Positions 1 through 8,568 of a stretch of 64,000 nucleotides of DNA are shown piece by piece. The stretch is taken from assembly GCA_050181835.1 (NCBI GenBank), contig JBFXCU010000001.1:186001-250000 (forward strand), given 5' to 3'. The number at the start of each line of letters is the position of its first letter. Within the stretch, counting starts at the first letter, position 1. The position numbers and the translations under genes are program-made. Source of the stretch: CAILZL01 sp050181835 (lineage in GTDB: Bacteria > Pseudomonadota > Gammaproteobacteria > Steroidobacterales > Steroidobacteraceae). The notes under the pieces are model-generated. The model ran no database searches. It saw only the letters and a program-made list of their open reading frames with translations, and was not told the origin of the DNA.

Positions 1-63
1 AAGCCGTTCACTGACCGACAGCTAACTGAAGCCCTTGCAGAGCTACTGCGAGGCGCACAATGA
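1..63 (+). CDS. Response regulator, receiver domain C-terminal end (partial)
   Basis: Only the last 20 residues and the TGA stop lie in the window. They begin with KPF, which matches the conserved Lys-Pro of the last strand and helix of CheY-like receiver domains, followed by a short helix (LTEALAELL). The stop overlaps the next start (ATGA), so the two genes are probably translationally coupled. A receiver protein next to a CheX phosphatase is a common pairing in which CheX dephosphorylates the regulator. The family call rests on a very short stretch and on context. Confidence 0.55.
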   Translation, partial: KPFTDRQLTEALAELLRGAQ

Positions 64-509
64 TGTCCGATCTTGAGTTGACCACCTTCGTTGAAGGTAC
101 TACTCGCTACTTCGAAACAGCGGGTAATCAGCCAGCCACCGTGGGATCGCCGTACTTAGTAAACAGCGGTAAGCCGACGGTGCATGAGTTCACCGGCATG
201 ATCAATATTGCTGGCAAACGCCGTGGCATGGTGTATTTCACTGCCTCGCGACCAATGCTGACTGTGCTATTGATGCGCATGGGTGAAACCGAACTCACCG
301 AAGAGAACATGGCCGACCTGGTTGGTGAAGTGGCTAATACTATTTCCGGTAATGCGCGTCGTGATTTCGGCAAGGATTTCATGATTTCGGTGCCGCAAGT
401 AGTAAGCGGTGACCCTGATCAAGTGAACCTTCCGGACAATACACGGTCGTTCGTTATTCCGATCAATTGGCGCAGTCATGCTGCGCAGCTAATCGTCTGC
501 CTAGAGTAA
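60..509 (+). CDS. CheX-like chemotaxis phosphatase
   Basis: A 149-residue protein of CheC/CheX/FliY type, which dephosphorylates CheY-like receivers in the cytoplasm. The central helix carries the family signature as ADLVGEVANTISGNA, with Glu90 and Asn93 at the expected catalytic Glu and Asn positions. The length fits stand-alone CheX. The start overlaps the upstream receiver gene by ATGA, which points to that regulator as the substrate (inference). A second ATG follows directly, so the start could be three bases later. The downstream gene is convergent, with about 50 bp between. Confidence 0.8.
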   Translation: MMSDLELTTFVEGTTRYFETAGNQPATVGSPYLVNSGKPTVHEFTGMINIAGKRRGMVYFTASRPMLTVLLMRMGETELTEENMADLVGEVANTISGNARRDFGKDFMISVPQVVSGDPDQVNLPDNTRSFVIPINWRSHAAQLIVCLE

Positions 510-559
510 AGCCATGCTAGTAACGCTGCTGCTATAGTCCGCTGGCGTAGATAAAATGG

Positions 560-2854
560 CTAATCAGGCCATTGATTGTTGGTTTGCTTGAATACTCGCT
601 GACACGCATCCACTACTACGACGTCATATAACACCCCAGCCCCGTTATGTATCTCTGCCAACGCTGCAGTCAATCCCAGCGCTGGACGATAGGCACGCGT
701 GGCACACATGGCTTCAACGACATCGGCTACGGCAAGAATGCGCGCTTCAATATTGATCTGCTCACCATGCAACCCTGCCGGGTAGCCACTCCCATCTAAT
801 CGCTCATGATGCTGTGCGACGATATCGGCAATATCTGCGCCAAGATCGGCACTGCGTAACAGGTGCGCGCCGCGTTCTGCATGGCTCTGGAGAACCATCT
901 GTTCTGCTGCACTCAAGCCACTCGGTCTCAACAGCAACGCCTGCGGTAACAGCAAGTGGCCAATATCGTGCAATCGCGCTGCCAATTGCAGTCGTGTCTG
1001 CATGCCCTCGGACAAACTCATTTGACGCGCAATCGCTACCGTTAGATTTGCTACTCGCGTACCGCTGGTAGCTGCATAGACATCGTATTGATCAATGAGC
1101 TTTTCCAGCAGGCCCACCGCACCGATTGCAACGCTGGCCTGCCGCTGACGCGTGGCATGAGCCAACAGCTGCTGTCGCTTACTCAGTAACACCATGCTCA
1201 ATAATTCAGCGCAGTGTTGTAGTTCAGCTTGTTCTGCTGTGGTGTAGGCAGCTTCGCGATTGCCTATTAGTAGCAACCAAGGTTCATGGGTAACAGATGC
1301 AATGGAGCAGACTTGAAAGGTAGATATTTCCGGTAGTCCTTCCACCAACAGGGATTCATCTGGCGCATTACCAACGTGCACTAAACGCGAGGTCAGCAAT
1401 GATCGCCACACTGCCGGAATTACGATTCTATCAGCCACGGCATGCTGATTTCGACGTAGTGATTGATGCTGACTCACGGCCAGCACCTGCATGGTTTGAG
1501 TTACTCCCTCCAGCGTCGCAAACATCGCTAGCGGGCTGTTGAATGCCTGTGCTAGCTGAGCCATGGCATATTGCAGTAGCGTGACCTCATCAGCATCTTC
1601 TGCATAGCGCATGACTTCCATCATGGCAGACAGTTTGGCGGCAGCTTGGCTCGTCACTGGTACCAACGCACGCTGCATCTCAATGTGCAACGAATACAAA
1701 CTAAGCCCTGCACCCACCTCCACCATACCGCGCGTAATTACTACTGGCTGCGACCCAGACGCATCACCAGTCAAGCGTGATGTTGATGCCTGCCCCACGG
1801 GCAGGTCACGCAATACCGGCCACTGCATTGGCTCAGCAAACAAACCGACCATCGACTGACCTAGAAGTTGTTCACGCGTCTTGCCAAGCAAGCGGCACGC
1901 AGCATCGTTAACCTCACGTAGCTGCCCTTCTGTATCGCAAATACCATATGCAACTGGCAGCGCCATTAACAACAGCTTCAGTCGTTGAATTTCATCGGCC
2001 ATGGCGCGCTCACCACGCACCCGATAGCTAACATCCTGTGCGGCCATCAATTCAGCCGCATGGCCATTGAACTCAATATCACGCACATTGAGCAACAGTG
2101 ACAAACCATGACCGTCCTTGTGCTGGAACGAGAGCACTTGGGTAGCGCCACCCTGCGCCGAGCTGTCCGCTCGCAACAAGCTATGACTTTTTAGTTGCAG
2201 CATCTCTGTAGGGCTATAACCAAACAGCTGCGCTGCTGCAGCATTGGCAGCCATGATGCGTTGACTGGATTTATCGACTATCCACATTGATACTGGGCTA
2301 CTATCAAACAGGTTGGCCAAGCTGCGCGCCTTAAACAGCTGCTGCTCCAGCTCATCATTCAGTGCTGGTGGTGCTTGCTTTGGCGCAGGTGCAACGAATG
2401 GTACTGGCTGTGGATCAACAGCAACTGGCGACAACTTGGTTAAACTGGACGCATTAATAACTAGCGCTGGCAGCAGCGCGGTACTTTCAGTCGCCAATGC
2501 CTCTACCACGGTCATCGCAAGCGCAGTGGAGCGTAATGCGTCCACCACAAAATACGTTACGCCCAGTTCTTGGGCAAAACGACTGGACTTTTCATCTTTA
2601 CTGCGCGTGCTGAATAGCACCACAGGTATCTGCCGCAGTTGCTCATCCTGCTGACAACGACGGAATAGCGCAAAGCCATCAAGTTTGGGCAATACCACGT
2701 TTAATAGCAGTAACTGTGGCGCAGTGCTGCGTGCCAGCTCCAGCGCATCCAGACCATCACGCGATCGCATGATGGCATAACCCTCGCCCTCCAATGACTG
2801 AGCCAGCAGGTTCTGTTCCAGGTCGCGCTCGGTAGCGATCAATACTGTTTTCAT
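560..2854 (-). CDS. HD-GYP domain protein with degenerate receiver and PAS/GAF sensors
   Basis: A 764-residue cytoplasmic signalling protein. Order: receiver-like domain (about 1-120), two PAS domains (about 170-290 and 290-400), a GAF-like region (about 410-550) and an HD-GYP domain (about 585-750). HD-GYP domains hydrolyse c-di-GMP. HDIGH, HAERG, HHERLDGSGYP and the later ADV Asp are visible. The receiver looks unable to be phosphorylated: the acceptor position has Asn52 (LLLNVVLP), the acidic pair reads Thr-Glu, and the conserved Lys-Pro is absent. In the HD-GYP domain the first His, usual in a GHxxRV context, reads as Ser in ATSGTRV. Activity is therefore uncertain. It is transcribed away from the TonB gene across a 274-bp gap. 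Confidence 0.85.
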   Translation of the reverse strand: MKTVLIATERDLEQNLLAQSLEGEGYAIMRSRDGLDALELARSTAPQLLLLNVVLPKLDGFALFRRCQQDEQLRQIPVVLFSTRSKDEKSSRFAQELGVTYFVVDALRSTALAMTVVEALATESTALLPALVINASSLTKLSPVAVDPQPVPFVAPAPKQAPPALNDELEQQLFKARSLANLFDSSPVSMWIVDKSSQRIMAANAAAAQLFGYSPTEMLQLKSHSLLRADSSAQGGATQVLSFQHKDGHGLSLLLNVRDIEFNGHAAELMAAQDVSYRVRGERAMADEIQRLKLLLMALPVAYGICDTEGQLREVNDAACRLLGKTREQLLGQSMVGLFAEPMQWPVLRDLPVGQASTSRLTGDASGSQPVVITRGMVEVGAGLSLYSLHIEMQRALVPVTSQAAAKLSAMMEVMRYAEDADEVTLLQYAMAQLAQAFNSPLAMFATLEGVTQTMQVLAVSQHQSLRRNQHAVADRIVIPAVWRSLLTSRLVHVGNAPDESLLVEGLPEISTFQVCSIASVTHEPWLLLIGNREAAYTTAEQAELQHCAELLSMVLLSKRQQLLAHATRQRQASVAIGAVGLLEKLIDQYDVYAATSGTRVANLTVAIARQMSLSEGMQTRLQLAARLHDIGHLLLPQALLLRPSGLSAAEQMVLQSHAERGAHLLRSADLGADIADIVAQHHERLDGSGYPAGLHGEQINIEARILAVADVVEAMCATRAYRPALGLTAALAEIHNGAGVLYDVVVVDACQRVFKQTNNQWPD

Positions 2855-3128
2855 CGGCCCTGTTTTTATGTAGTGAATGTAGCTGGTAATGACTCAACGG
2901 CGTAACAGTAACGCGTTTACCACGTTCTTACTGCTACCTGTATCCACAAAGCCCTACAGCTCCGTACTTTGACGTCATCTTAGATACTACGTGACCGATG
3001 ACATACCAACGCAAATCTATAACAGACTCCCCAAACTGCGATCCAGTTCACGTCGCAACATGCAGAATACTGAACTGTGTCGCAGTGACATAACAGTCAC
3101 TTAGCAAGTATTACTCCCATAGAACTAT

Positions 3129-4865
3129 GTGCACATGGGGATTAAGTCAGTGGCCACAATTCACCAACTCTTTAATGACAATCAATCGAGCGATGCAGGC
3201 GACGGTAGTCCGCCCAGCCAAGGTCAGCAACACGCGGCCGCACCACTGCTTTCTTTAAGCAATAATGCCAACCTGCTTGATATCGTGCGCCGCGCCGCGC
3301 CGCGTGGCTCGAAAGTGGTTGATGCCAATAATATGGATACCATGCTCAGTAGCGTCCGTTCGTTACGTCCGGGTATTTTGTTTATCGATACCGACTGCTG
3401 TACCGATATTGCCCACACAGCCATTCAGTTGTTGCAGGACTTGCCAGAATTGATTGTGGTGGTTGCTGGCAATGGTGACGAGAGTAGTAGCTTGATGAAG
3501 CTCGCCGCTGCGGGCCATATATATAGATTCATGCTCAAGCCACTAGCACACAATCAAACCAAGCTAACGCTAGAAGCGGCCCTGAATCAGCACAATGAAT
3601 TACTGGCCAGCGCAGAGCGACATGCCAATGCATCATTTACCGCCCAACCAGAATCCCCTCGCAAGAATTACCTGCCAACTTATATTGGCTTGAGCTTGGC
3701 GCTGATAGGTATTGTGGGAGCCGCCTTTTACGGCTTGAGTCGCATGGGCAACAGCGAGCCAGATGCCGCCGTGAGCACAAACAGCAATAGCACCGCTAAC
3801 AACACAGCCAGCAAGGAACTGGACATTGCCGATGCTGCCCTGGTAGCTGGCAAGCTGCTCGAACCACCCGGTGAAAGTGCACTGGATCTGTATCGCAGCG
3901 CGTTAGCAATTGACGCTGGCAATATCCGCGCGCAAGCGGGCATCGAAAATGTCGCTAACAAGTTATTGGAACAAGCTGAAGTCGCCCTGACAGCAGAGCA
4001 ATTGGAAACCACCGTCAGAGTGCTGGAACAAGCACGCGATATTTCGCCCAACAATTCTCGCTTGAAATTTCTGGATGGACAACTGGCGCGTGAACGTGAG
4101 CGACTGAAACTGGCGCAGGGTCAAGATGTAAACCAGAAAGTACGCGCGCTGTTAGCAGATGCACAAGACAGCATGGATGCAGGTCGGTTGATTAGCCCCG
4201 CAAATAGCAATGCGCGCGCCAGCATTTTGGCAGCACGGCGCATTGATGCCACCGATCCAAGCGTCGCTCAGTCGCAACGCAGTTTGAGCAACCTGCTGGT
4301 CGAAGCCGCACGACGTGCCGCCGATCAAAACCAAACCGAACAGGCACAGACTTATTTGAGTGCGGCACGCCAATTGGGTTCGGCGGGTGCTGACCTCAGC
4401 GCCACCGAACGGATCATCAATGCAGCCAGCAGTCGAGCAGCTAGTAGTGCCGCCAGCGAAGCACAACTAGCCGCCGCTCAACAAGCTGCAATAGTCGCAC
4501 AGGCAGAGCGTGATGCTGCAGTCGCAGCTGCGGCAGCGGCGAAAAAGGCCGCAACAGCAGCGCGGAGTGCCAGTACAGCCTCTGCGCTACCACCGGTAGC
4601 ACTCAAGCGAATTAAGACTGTAGCGCCAGTATTTCCTGCTGAAGCAAAAAATCGTGGCACCAGTGGCTGGGTTGACGTGTCATTCATTGTTGACGAGCGT
4701 GGCCAAGTTACCGAACCCAACGTCGTTGACTCTGATCCAAAAAATGTGTTCGATGCGGCAGCAATTACTGCGGTGGAACAATGGCGTTTTGAACCGCCTG
4801 TGCGTAATGGTCAGCCGATTTCGCAACCGACCAGAGTCAAGCTACGTTTTGATATTGATAACTAA
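3129..4865 (+). CDS. TonB-family protein with N-terminal receiver-like domain and TPR region
   Basis: A 578-residue inner-membrane protein of unusual architecture. Residues about 38-160 have a receiver-like pattern with Asp87 near the acceptor position (ILFIDTD) and KPL at 137-139, but the N-terminal acidic pair is replaced by Ser/Asn. One membrane helix lies at about 184-204. The periplasmic part has TPR-like helices (about 220-320), an Ala-rich coiled-coil stretch (about 440-485) and a C-terminal TonB domain with the APVFPAEAKNRG and VEQWRFEPP motifs. TonB proteins pass proton-motive energy from ExbBD to outer-membrane receptors; no exbBD is in the window. GTG is the upstream-most start; ATG at 3135 and GTG at 3150 are alternatives, and none has a clear ribosome binding site. 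Confidence 0.8.
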   Translation: MHMGIKSVATIHQLFNDNQSSDAGDGSPPSQGQQHAAAPLLSLSNNANLLDIVRRAAPRGSKVVDANNMDTMLSSVRSLRPGILFIDTDCCTDIAHTAIQLLQDLPELIVVVAGNGDESSSLMKLAAAGHIYRFMLKPLAHNQTKLTLEAALNQHNELLASAERHANASFTAQPESPRKNYLPTYIGLSLALIGIVGAAFYGLSRMGNSEPDAAVSTNSNSTANNTASKELDIADAALVAGKLLEPPGESALDLYRSALAIDAGNIRAQAGIENVANKLLEQAEVALTAEQLETTVRVLEQARDISPNNSRLKFLDGQLARERERLKLAQGQDVNQKVRALLADAQDSMDAGRLISPANSNARASILAARRIDATDPSVAQSQRSLSNLLVEAARRAADQNQTEQAQTYLSAARQLGSAGADLSATERIINAASSRAASSAASEAQLAAAQQAAIVAQAERDAAVAAAAAAKKAATAARSASTASALPPVALKRIKTVAPVFPAEAKNRGTSGWVDVSFIVDERGQVTEPNVVDSDPKNVFDAAAITAVEQWRFEPPVRNGQPISQPTRVKLRFDIDN

Positions 4866-4883
4866 CAACAACTAGACCAGCAT

Positions 4884-4910
4884 AAAAAGCCCTGCCAAGC
4901 GGGGCTTTTT
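4884..4910 (+). terminator. Rho-independent terminator after the TonB gene
   Basis: A 9-bp stem (AAAAAGCCC at 4884-4892 with GGGCTTTTT at 4902-4910) closes a 9-nt loop and ends in a T run, 19 bp after the TonB stop. The A run at the 5' side also allows weak function on the minus strand. Confidence 0.85.
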
Positions 4911-4969
4911 ATTGCGTGAACCTGCGAGCAAGCCGCTACACTGCGCCACTTAGCTATTCGCAACACCCC

Positions 4970-6394
4970 ATGCGTGTCCCGCCTCCGAATCAACGCCTCC
5001 CTGCCCAACGCCTAGATGAATACGGGCATGCTCACGTAGATTGGCGCTTGGTAATGACACTGGCCGGTCCACTGATCGCCAACAGCGCTATACAAGCGGC
5101 ACTCAATCTCACTGACACCTGGTTTATCGGCCGACTCTCCACCAACGCACTGGCAGGCATGGGCGCCATTTATTGGCTAACTGTGGTGTTCATCAGCCTG
5201 CTCGGTGGCGTTGGCATGGCAGTACAAACGTTAGTCGCGCAAGCCCATGGTAGCGGTCGCTTCACTCGTGCAGCGCAGGCAACGTGGATAGCCATGTGGG
5301 CAACACTCTTCACAACACCCATTTTCGTACTGATAGGTTTATCTGGCGCTTTTCTACTCGCACCGTTTGCACTGCAACCCGAAGTCAATGCTTTGGCCTT
5401 ACAGTTCTGGCAACCACGTATAGTGGGGGCTCCATTTGCTGTAGCACTGTGGGCAATTTTGGGATTCTTTAATGGTATCGGCCGAGCACGTATCGGCCTA
5501 GCCATCAACGCTTTCACATTGCTAATCAATGCCACGCTAGATCAGCTGTTTATATTCAAATTTCACTGGGGCATAGCAGGTGCAGCTTGGGCCACCAATT
5601 GTGCCACTGCGACAGGAGTACTGCTGGCGCTTGGTATTTTTCTGCGTGCACCGGAGTTAAAAGCGTATCGCGTACATTTATGTTGGCACCTGCATTGGCA
5701 GCGCTTGAAGTCCCAGTTTAACCTTGGCTTACCGATGGGCGTGATGATGGCGGCTGATCTGTTTGGCTTTGCCCTATTCCAATTGATGCAGGTCAAACTG
5801 AACCCGATTGATGGCGCAGCTTCACAAATAGTGATGATGCTCACCTCCATCAGCTATATGCCAGCCGTCGGTATCGCACTGGCAGGCACCACCTTGGTGG
5901 GACAATCCATAGGCGCTGGCAACAAGGCATGGGCACGCAAGCTGGGAAATTTTGTGATTTTGCTAGCCACTGCATACATGGGTAGCGTCGGACTACTGCT
6001 TGGCTTAACCAGCTCATGGTTGATACCCTTGTTCGTCAACACACAAGATCCTTTCAGTGTTGAGGTCATACATAGTGGCATCACCATCATGTGGCTGGCC
6101 GCTGCTTATCAGTTATTTGACGGCATGACACTTGGCTCCAGCCTATGTCTGCGTGGCGCTGGCGACTCAGTCATGCCTGCCTTACTGGTGCTGAGTCTGT
6201 CATGGTTATTTTTTGTGCCCTTGGCACACAGTTTAGCGTTCGCAACAGGGCAGGGGTGGGTCAACTGGTTACCTCAATTCGGCCTCGGCACACTAGGCGG
6301 CTGGAGCGCCGCCGTAATTTATGTCTGTCTTATTGGGGTAATCATGTTGTTACGCTGGCGCTCAAGTGCATGGGAAGCTATTCGCATACGGTAA
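4970..6394 (+). CDS. MATE family multidrug efflux transporter
   Basis: A 474-residue membrane protein with about 12 hydrophobic helices in two similar halves, typical of MATE cation/drug antiporters of the NorM/DinF type. The first half has the family-like stretch LIANSAIQAALNLTDTWFIGRL and the second has the related GAGDSVMPALLVLSLSW. Substrate cannot be inferred. The ATG at 4970 is preferred because the in-frame GTG at 4916 lies directly against the terminator of the previous gene and would add a non-conserved tail. It stands alone, with malQ convergent 22 bp downstream. Confidence 0.85.
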   Translation: MRVPPPNQRLPAQRLDEYGHAHVDWRLVMTLAGPLIANSAIQAALNLTDTWFIGRLSTNALAGMGAIYWLTVVFISLLGGVGMAVQTLVAQAHGSGRFTRAAQATWIAMWATLFTTPIFVLIGLSGAFLLAPFALQPEVNALALQFWQPRIVGAPFAVALWAILGFFNGIGRARIGLAINAFTLLINATLDQLFIFKFHWGIAGAAWATNCATATGVLLALGIFLRAPELKAYRVHLCWHLHWQRLKSQFNLGLPMGVMMAADLFGFALFQLMQVKLNPIDGAASQIVMMLTSISYMPAVGIALAGTTLVGQSIGAGNKAWARKLGNFVILLATAYMGSVGLLLGLTSSWLIPLFVNTQDPFSVEVIHSGITIMWLAAAYQLFDGMTLGSSLCLRGAGDSVMPALLVLSLSWLFFVPLAHSLAFATGQGWVNWLPQFGLGTLGGWSAAVIYVCLIGVIMLLRWRSSAWEAIRIR

Positions 6395-6416
6395 CCAGCC
6401 GTACGCGTCAATCAAC

Positions 6417-8564
6417 TTAACTGTTGGGATTCTCACCACACCTGGCCTTGTTCATGGCACTCAGGATTTCCTGCACACCGGGCAGTTGCAAGGTTTCGCT
6501 CAGGTCAGCGCTGAGTTTGCGTTGCCAGTTGGCGTGCTGGATACTGGTGCCGGGTACGTTCACGGGGTCAGTCATGCCTTGCAGATCTTCCGGCTGAATC
6601 ACCAGCAACGCGGCGCTTGACAGCCCCGCATAGAGATATGCAGCTCGCATCAATGTATGCGAGTAATCGGGCAATGGCTGATGCTCATGCCAATCCCACA
6701 AGCCAACACGCGACATAGCTAACAACAGTAAGCGCCGATCAGCTTCACGTTCACGCAGCACTTGTTGCTGGGTCGCCTCATCTGGATACATGTGTAGTTG
6801 TGCGCGCAACTGGATGTCATCACCCTGCCACCAACTCTTGAGCGGCGGCAAATCGTGCGTCGTTACTACCGCCAGTGCGCGCTCCGTATATTCATGGGGT
6901 GCAACAAACTGACCGTCATGACCTTTCTCGAAGAACAACACTTTATAGTGATACATACCGAAGCGCTCCATAGCATCGCGCATGGCATCAGGCACCGTGC
7001 CTAAATCTTCACCAATCACCAAGCACTGACTGCGCACGCTTTCTAACGCTACCAGTTTCATTAAATCATCCAACGGGTAGTGCACGTACACGCCCTCGCT
7101 GGATTCCATACCACGCGGCACCCACCACAAACGACACAACGTCATAACATGATCAATACGCAACGCGCCAACGGCGTGCATATTGGCGCGCAGCATGCGA
7201 ATGAAGGGTTGATACGCCTGGTTACGCAATTCAACCGGATGCTGCGGTGGAATGCCCCAGTCCTGACCTTTCAATGCCAGCGGATCTGGTGGCGCACCGA
7301 CTGCAACATTTTCCACATATAGACGTCGATTCGACCAGACCTCTGAACCATTGGGGTCCACTCCCACGGCCACATCTCCATACAAGCCTAACGTCATGCC
7401 GCAAGAACGCGCCAAATGTTGAGTGGCCACCAGCTGCTCAGCAGCCAGCCATTGCAGGTACATGTAAAAATCAATCTGCATACTGTGCTGAGTTGCAAAT
7501 ACCTGCACATCTGCACTGCCTGCATCATGAAACGGGGCAGGCCAGCTACGCCAGCCCCAGTGATGACCTGTCTGCGCACTGAAATATTCATCCAAGACAT
7601 CGTATAGCGCATGTAGGTGCAGTGGCTCACCCTGTTGATGTACGTAAGCTCGAAACGCCATAGCACGGGCGGTATCACGTGCCACTTCACTACGATTGAA
7701 TTCGGCAAATAACAGGCGCAAGACTTGAAGCTTGAATTTCGCCACGCCTACATAGTCTACGTGCTTGCTGTGTTGCAACGCGGTTAGCTGCTCCTTTGAA
7801 CTAGCGACAATATCTTGGGCCGACTGCGAACCACCATACTCTGCGACTGCGGGCACCGCGATATACAACACATTCAAGAAGTCACGGTGCGATGGGCTAT
7901 AGGGACTGATGTGTGCAGCATCAGCCGGACGCAACGCATGTAAGGGATTCAAGCCAATAGTGTTGCAGCCTTGCCCAGCCGCAAGCAGCAGCATAGCTTG
8001 CAGATCAGCAAAATCGCCGATACCCCAGTTATTGGATGAACGCAGCGTATACAACTGGATCGACAACCCCCACAGGCGTTGCCCCTGTTGCAGTGCCTCC
8101 GGTTCGTAACAACGCGGCGGTGCAATGACCAGCAAACATTCAGCTCGGAAGCCGTCTACAGCGGCGATTAACTGGTGATACCCCAAGGGTAAATCCGCCG
8201 CCAAGGGTAAACGATATACTCCGTCAGAGTCAGTTGCCAATTGCCTTGCGGGATAGTCATTTGTCCAACTGTTTCCCGCTTCAGTATGTATAGATACTTT
8301 TATCAGCGCCTCTGGCGGCAGACGCTCCAAGGTCAGATCGCAATACAACTCCTCATGCGTGCATACTCGAACCGGCGGCAACATAAGCGTTGGATCAGAG
8401 TTGCGGTTTGGGCTTGCCTGCGGCAGCACCCCCATTGCAAGCAAAATGGCGTGACGTGCGGCATCGGAAAACTGGCGGTACTCGCCACGATAATCGTGAT
8501 ATGCCTCGCCCAAACCATTTTCATTTGCCAGAACGGCGAGAGCTTGACGATCCAGTATGGTCAT
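6417..8564 (-). CDS. malQ: 4-alpha-glucanotransferase (amylomaltase)
   Basis: A 715-residue GH77 enzyme that transfers alpha-1,4-glucan chains between maltodextrins. The first ~150 residues form an extra beta-rich region, as in the longer bacterial MalQ proteins; the catalytic barrel follows from RLWGLSIQLYTLRS. Catalytic motifs are present: ALRIDH (nucleophile Asp), VIGEDLGTVP (acid/base Glu) and TTHDLPPL (third acidic residue). It is last in the glgB-glgX-malQ run and begins 4 bp after the glgX stop, so it is very likely co-translated. It would recycle the oligosaccharides released by debranching. Confidence 0.95.
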   Translation of the reverse strand: MTILDRQALAVLANENGLGEAYHDYRGEYRQFSDAARHAILLAMGVLPQASPNRNSDPTLMLPPVRVCTHEELYCDLTLERLPPEALIKVSIHTEAGNSWTNDYPARQLATDSDGVYRLPLAADLPLGYHQLIAAVDGFRAECLLVIAPPRCYEPEALQQGQRLWGLSIQLYTLRSSNNWGIGDFADLQAMLLLAAGQGCNTIGLNPLHALRPADAAHISPYSPSHRDFLNVLYIAVPAVAEYGGSQSAQDIVASSKEQLTALQHSKHVDYVGVAKFKLQVLRLLFAEFNRSEVARDTARAMAFRAYVHQQGEPLHLHALYDVLDEYFSAQTGHHWGWRSWPAPFHDAGSADVQVFATQHSMQIDFYMYLQWLAAEQLVATQHLARSCGMTLGLYGDVAVGVDPNGSEVWSNRRLYVENVAVGAPPDPLALKGQDWGIPPQHPVELRNQAYQPFIRMLRANMHAVGALRIDHVMTLCRLWWVPRGMESSEGVYVHYPLDDLMKLVALESVRSQCLVIGEDLGTVPDAMRDAMERFGMYHYKVLFFEKGHDGQFVAPHEYTERALAVVTTHDLPPLKSWWQGDDIQLRAQLHMYPDEATQQQVLREREADRRLLLLAMSRVGLWDWHEHQPLPDYSHTLMRAAYLYAGLSSAALLVIQPEDLQGMTDPVNVPGTSIQHANWQRKLSADLSETLQLPGVQEILSAMNKARCGENPNS

Positions 8565-8568
8565 AACC

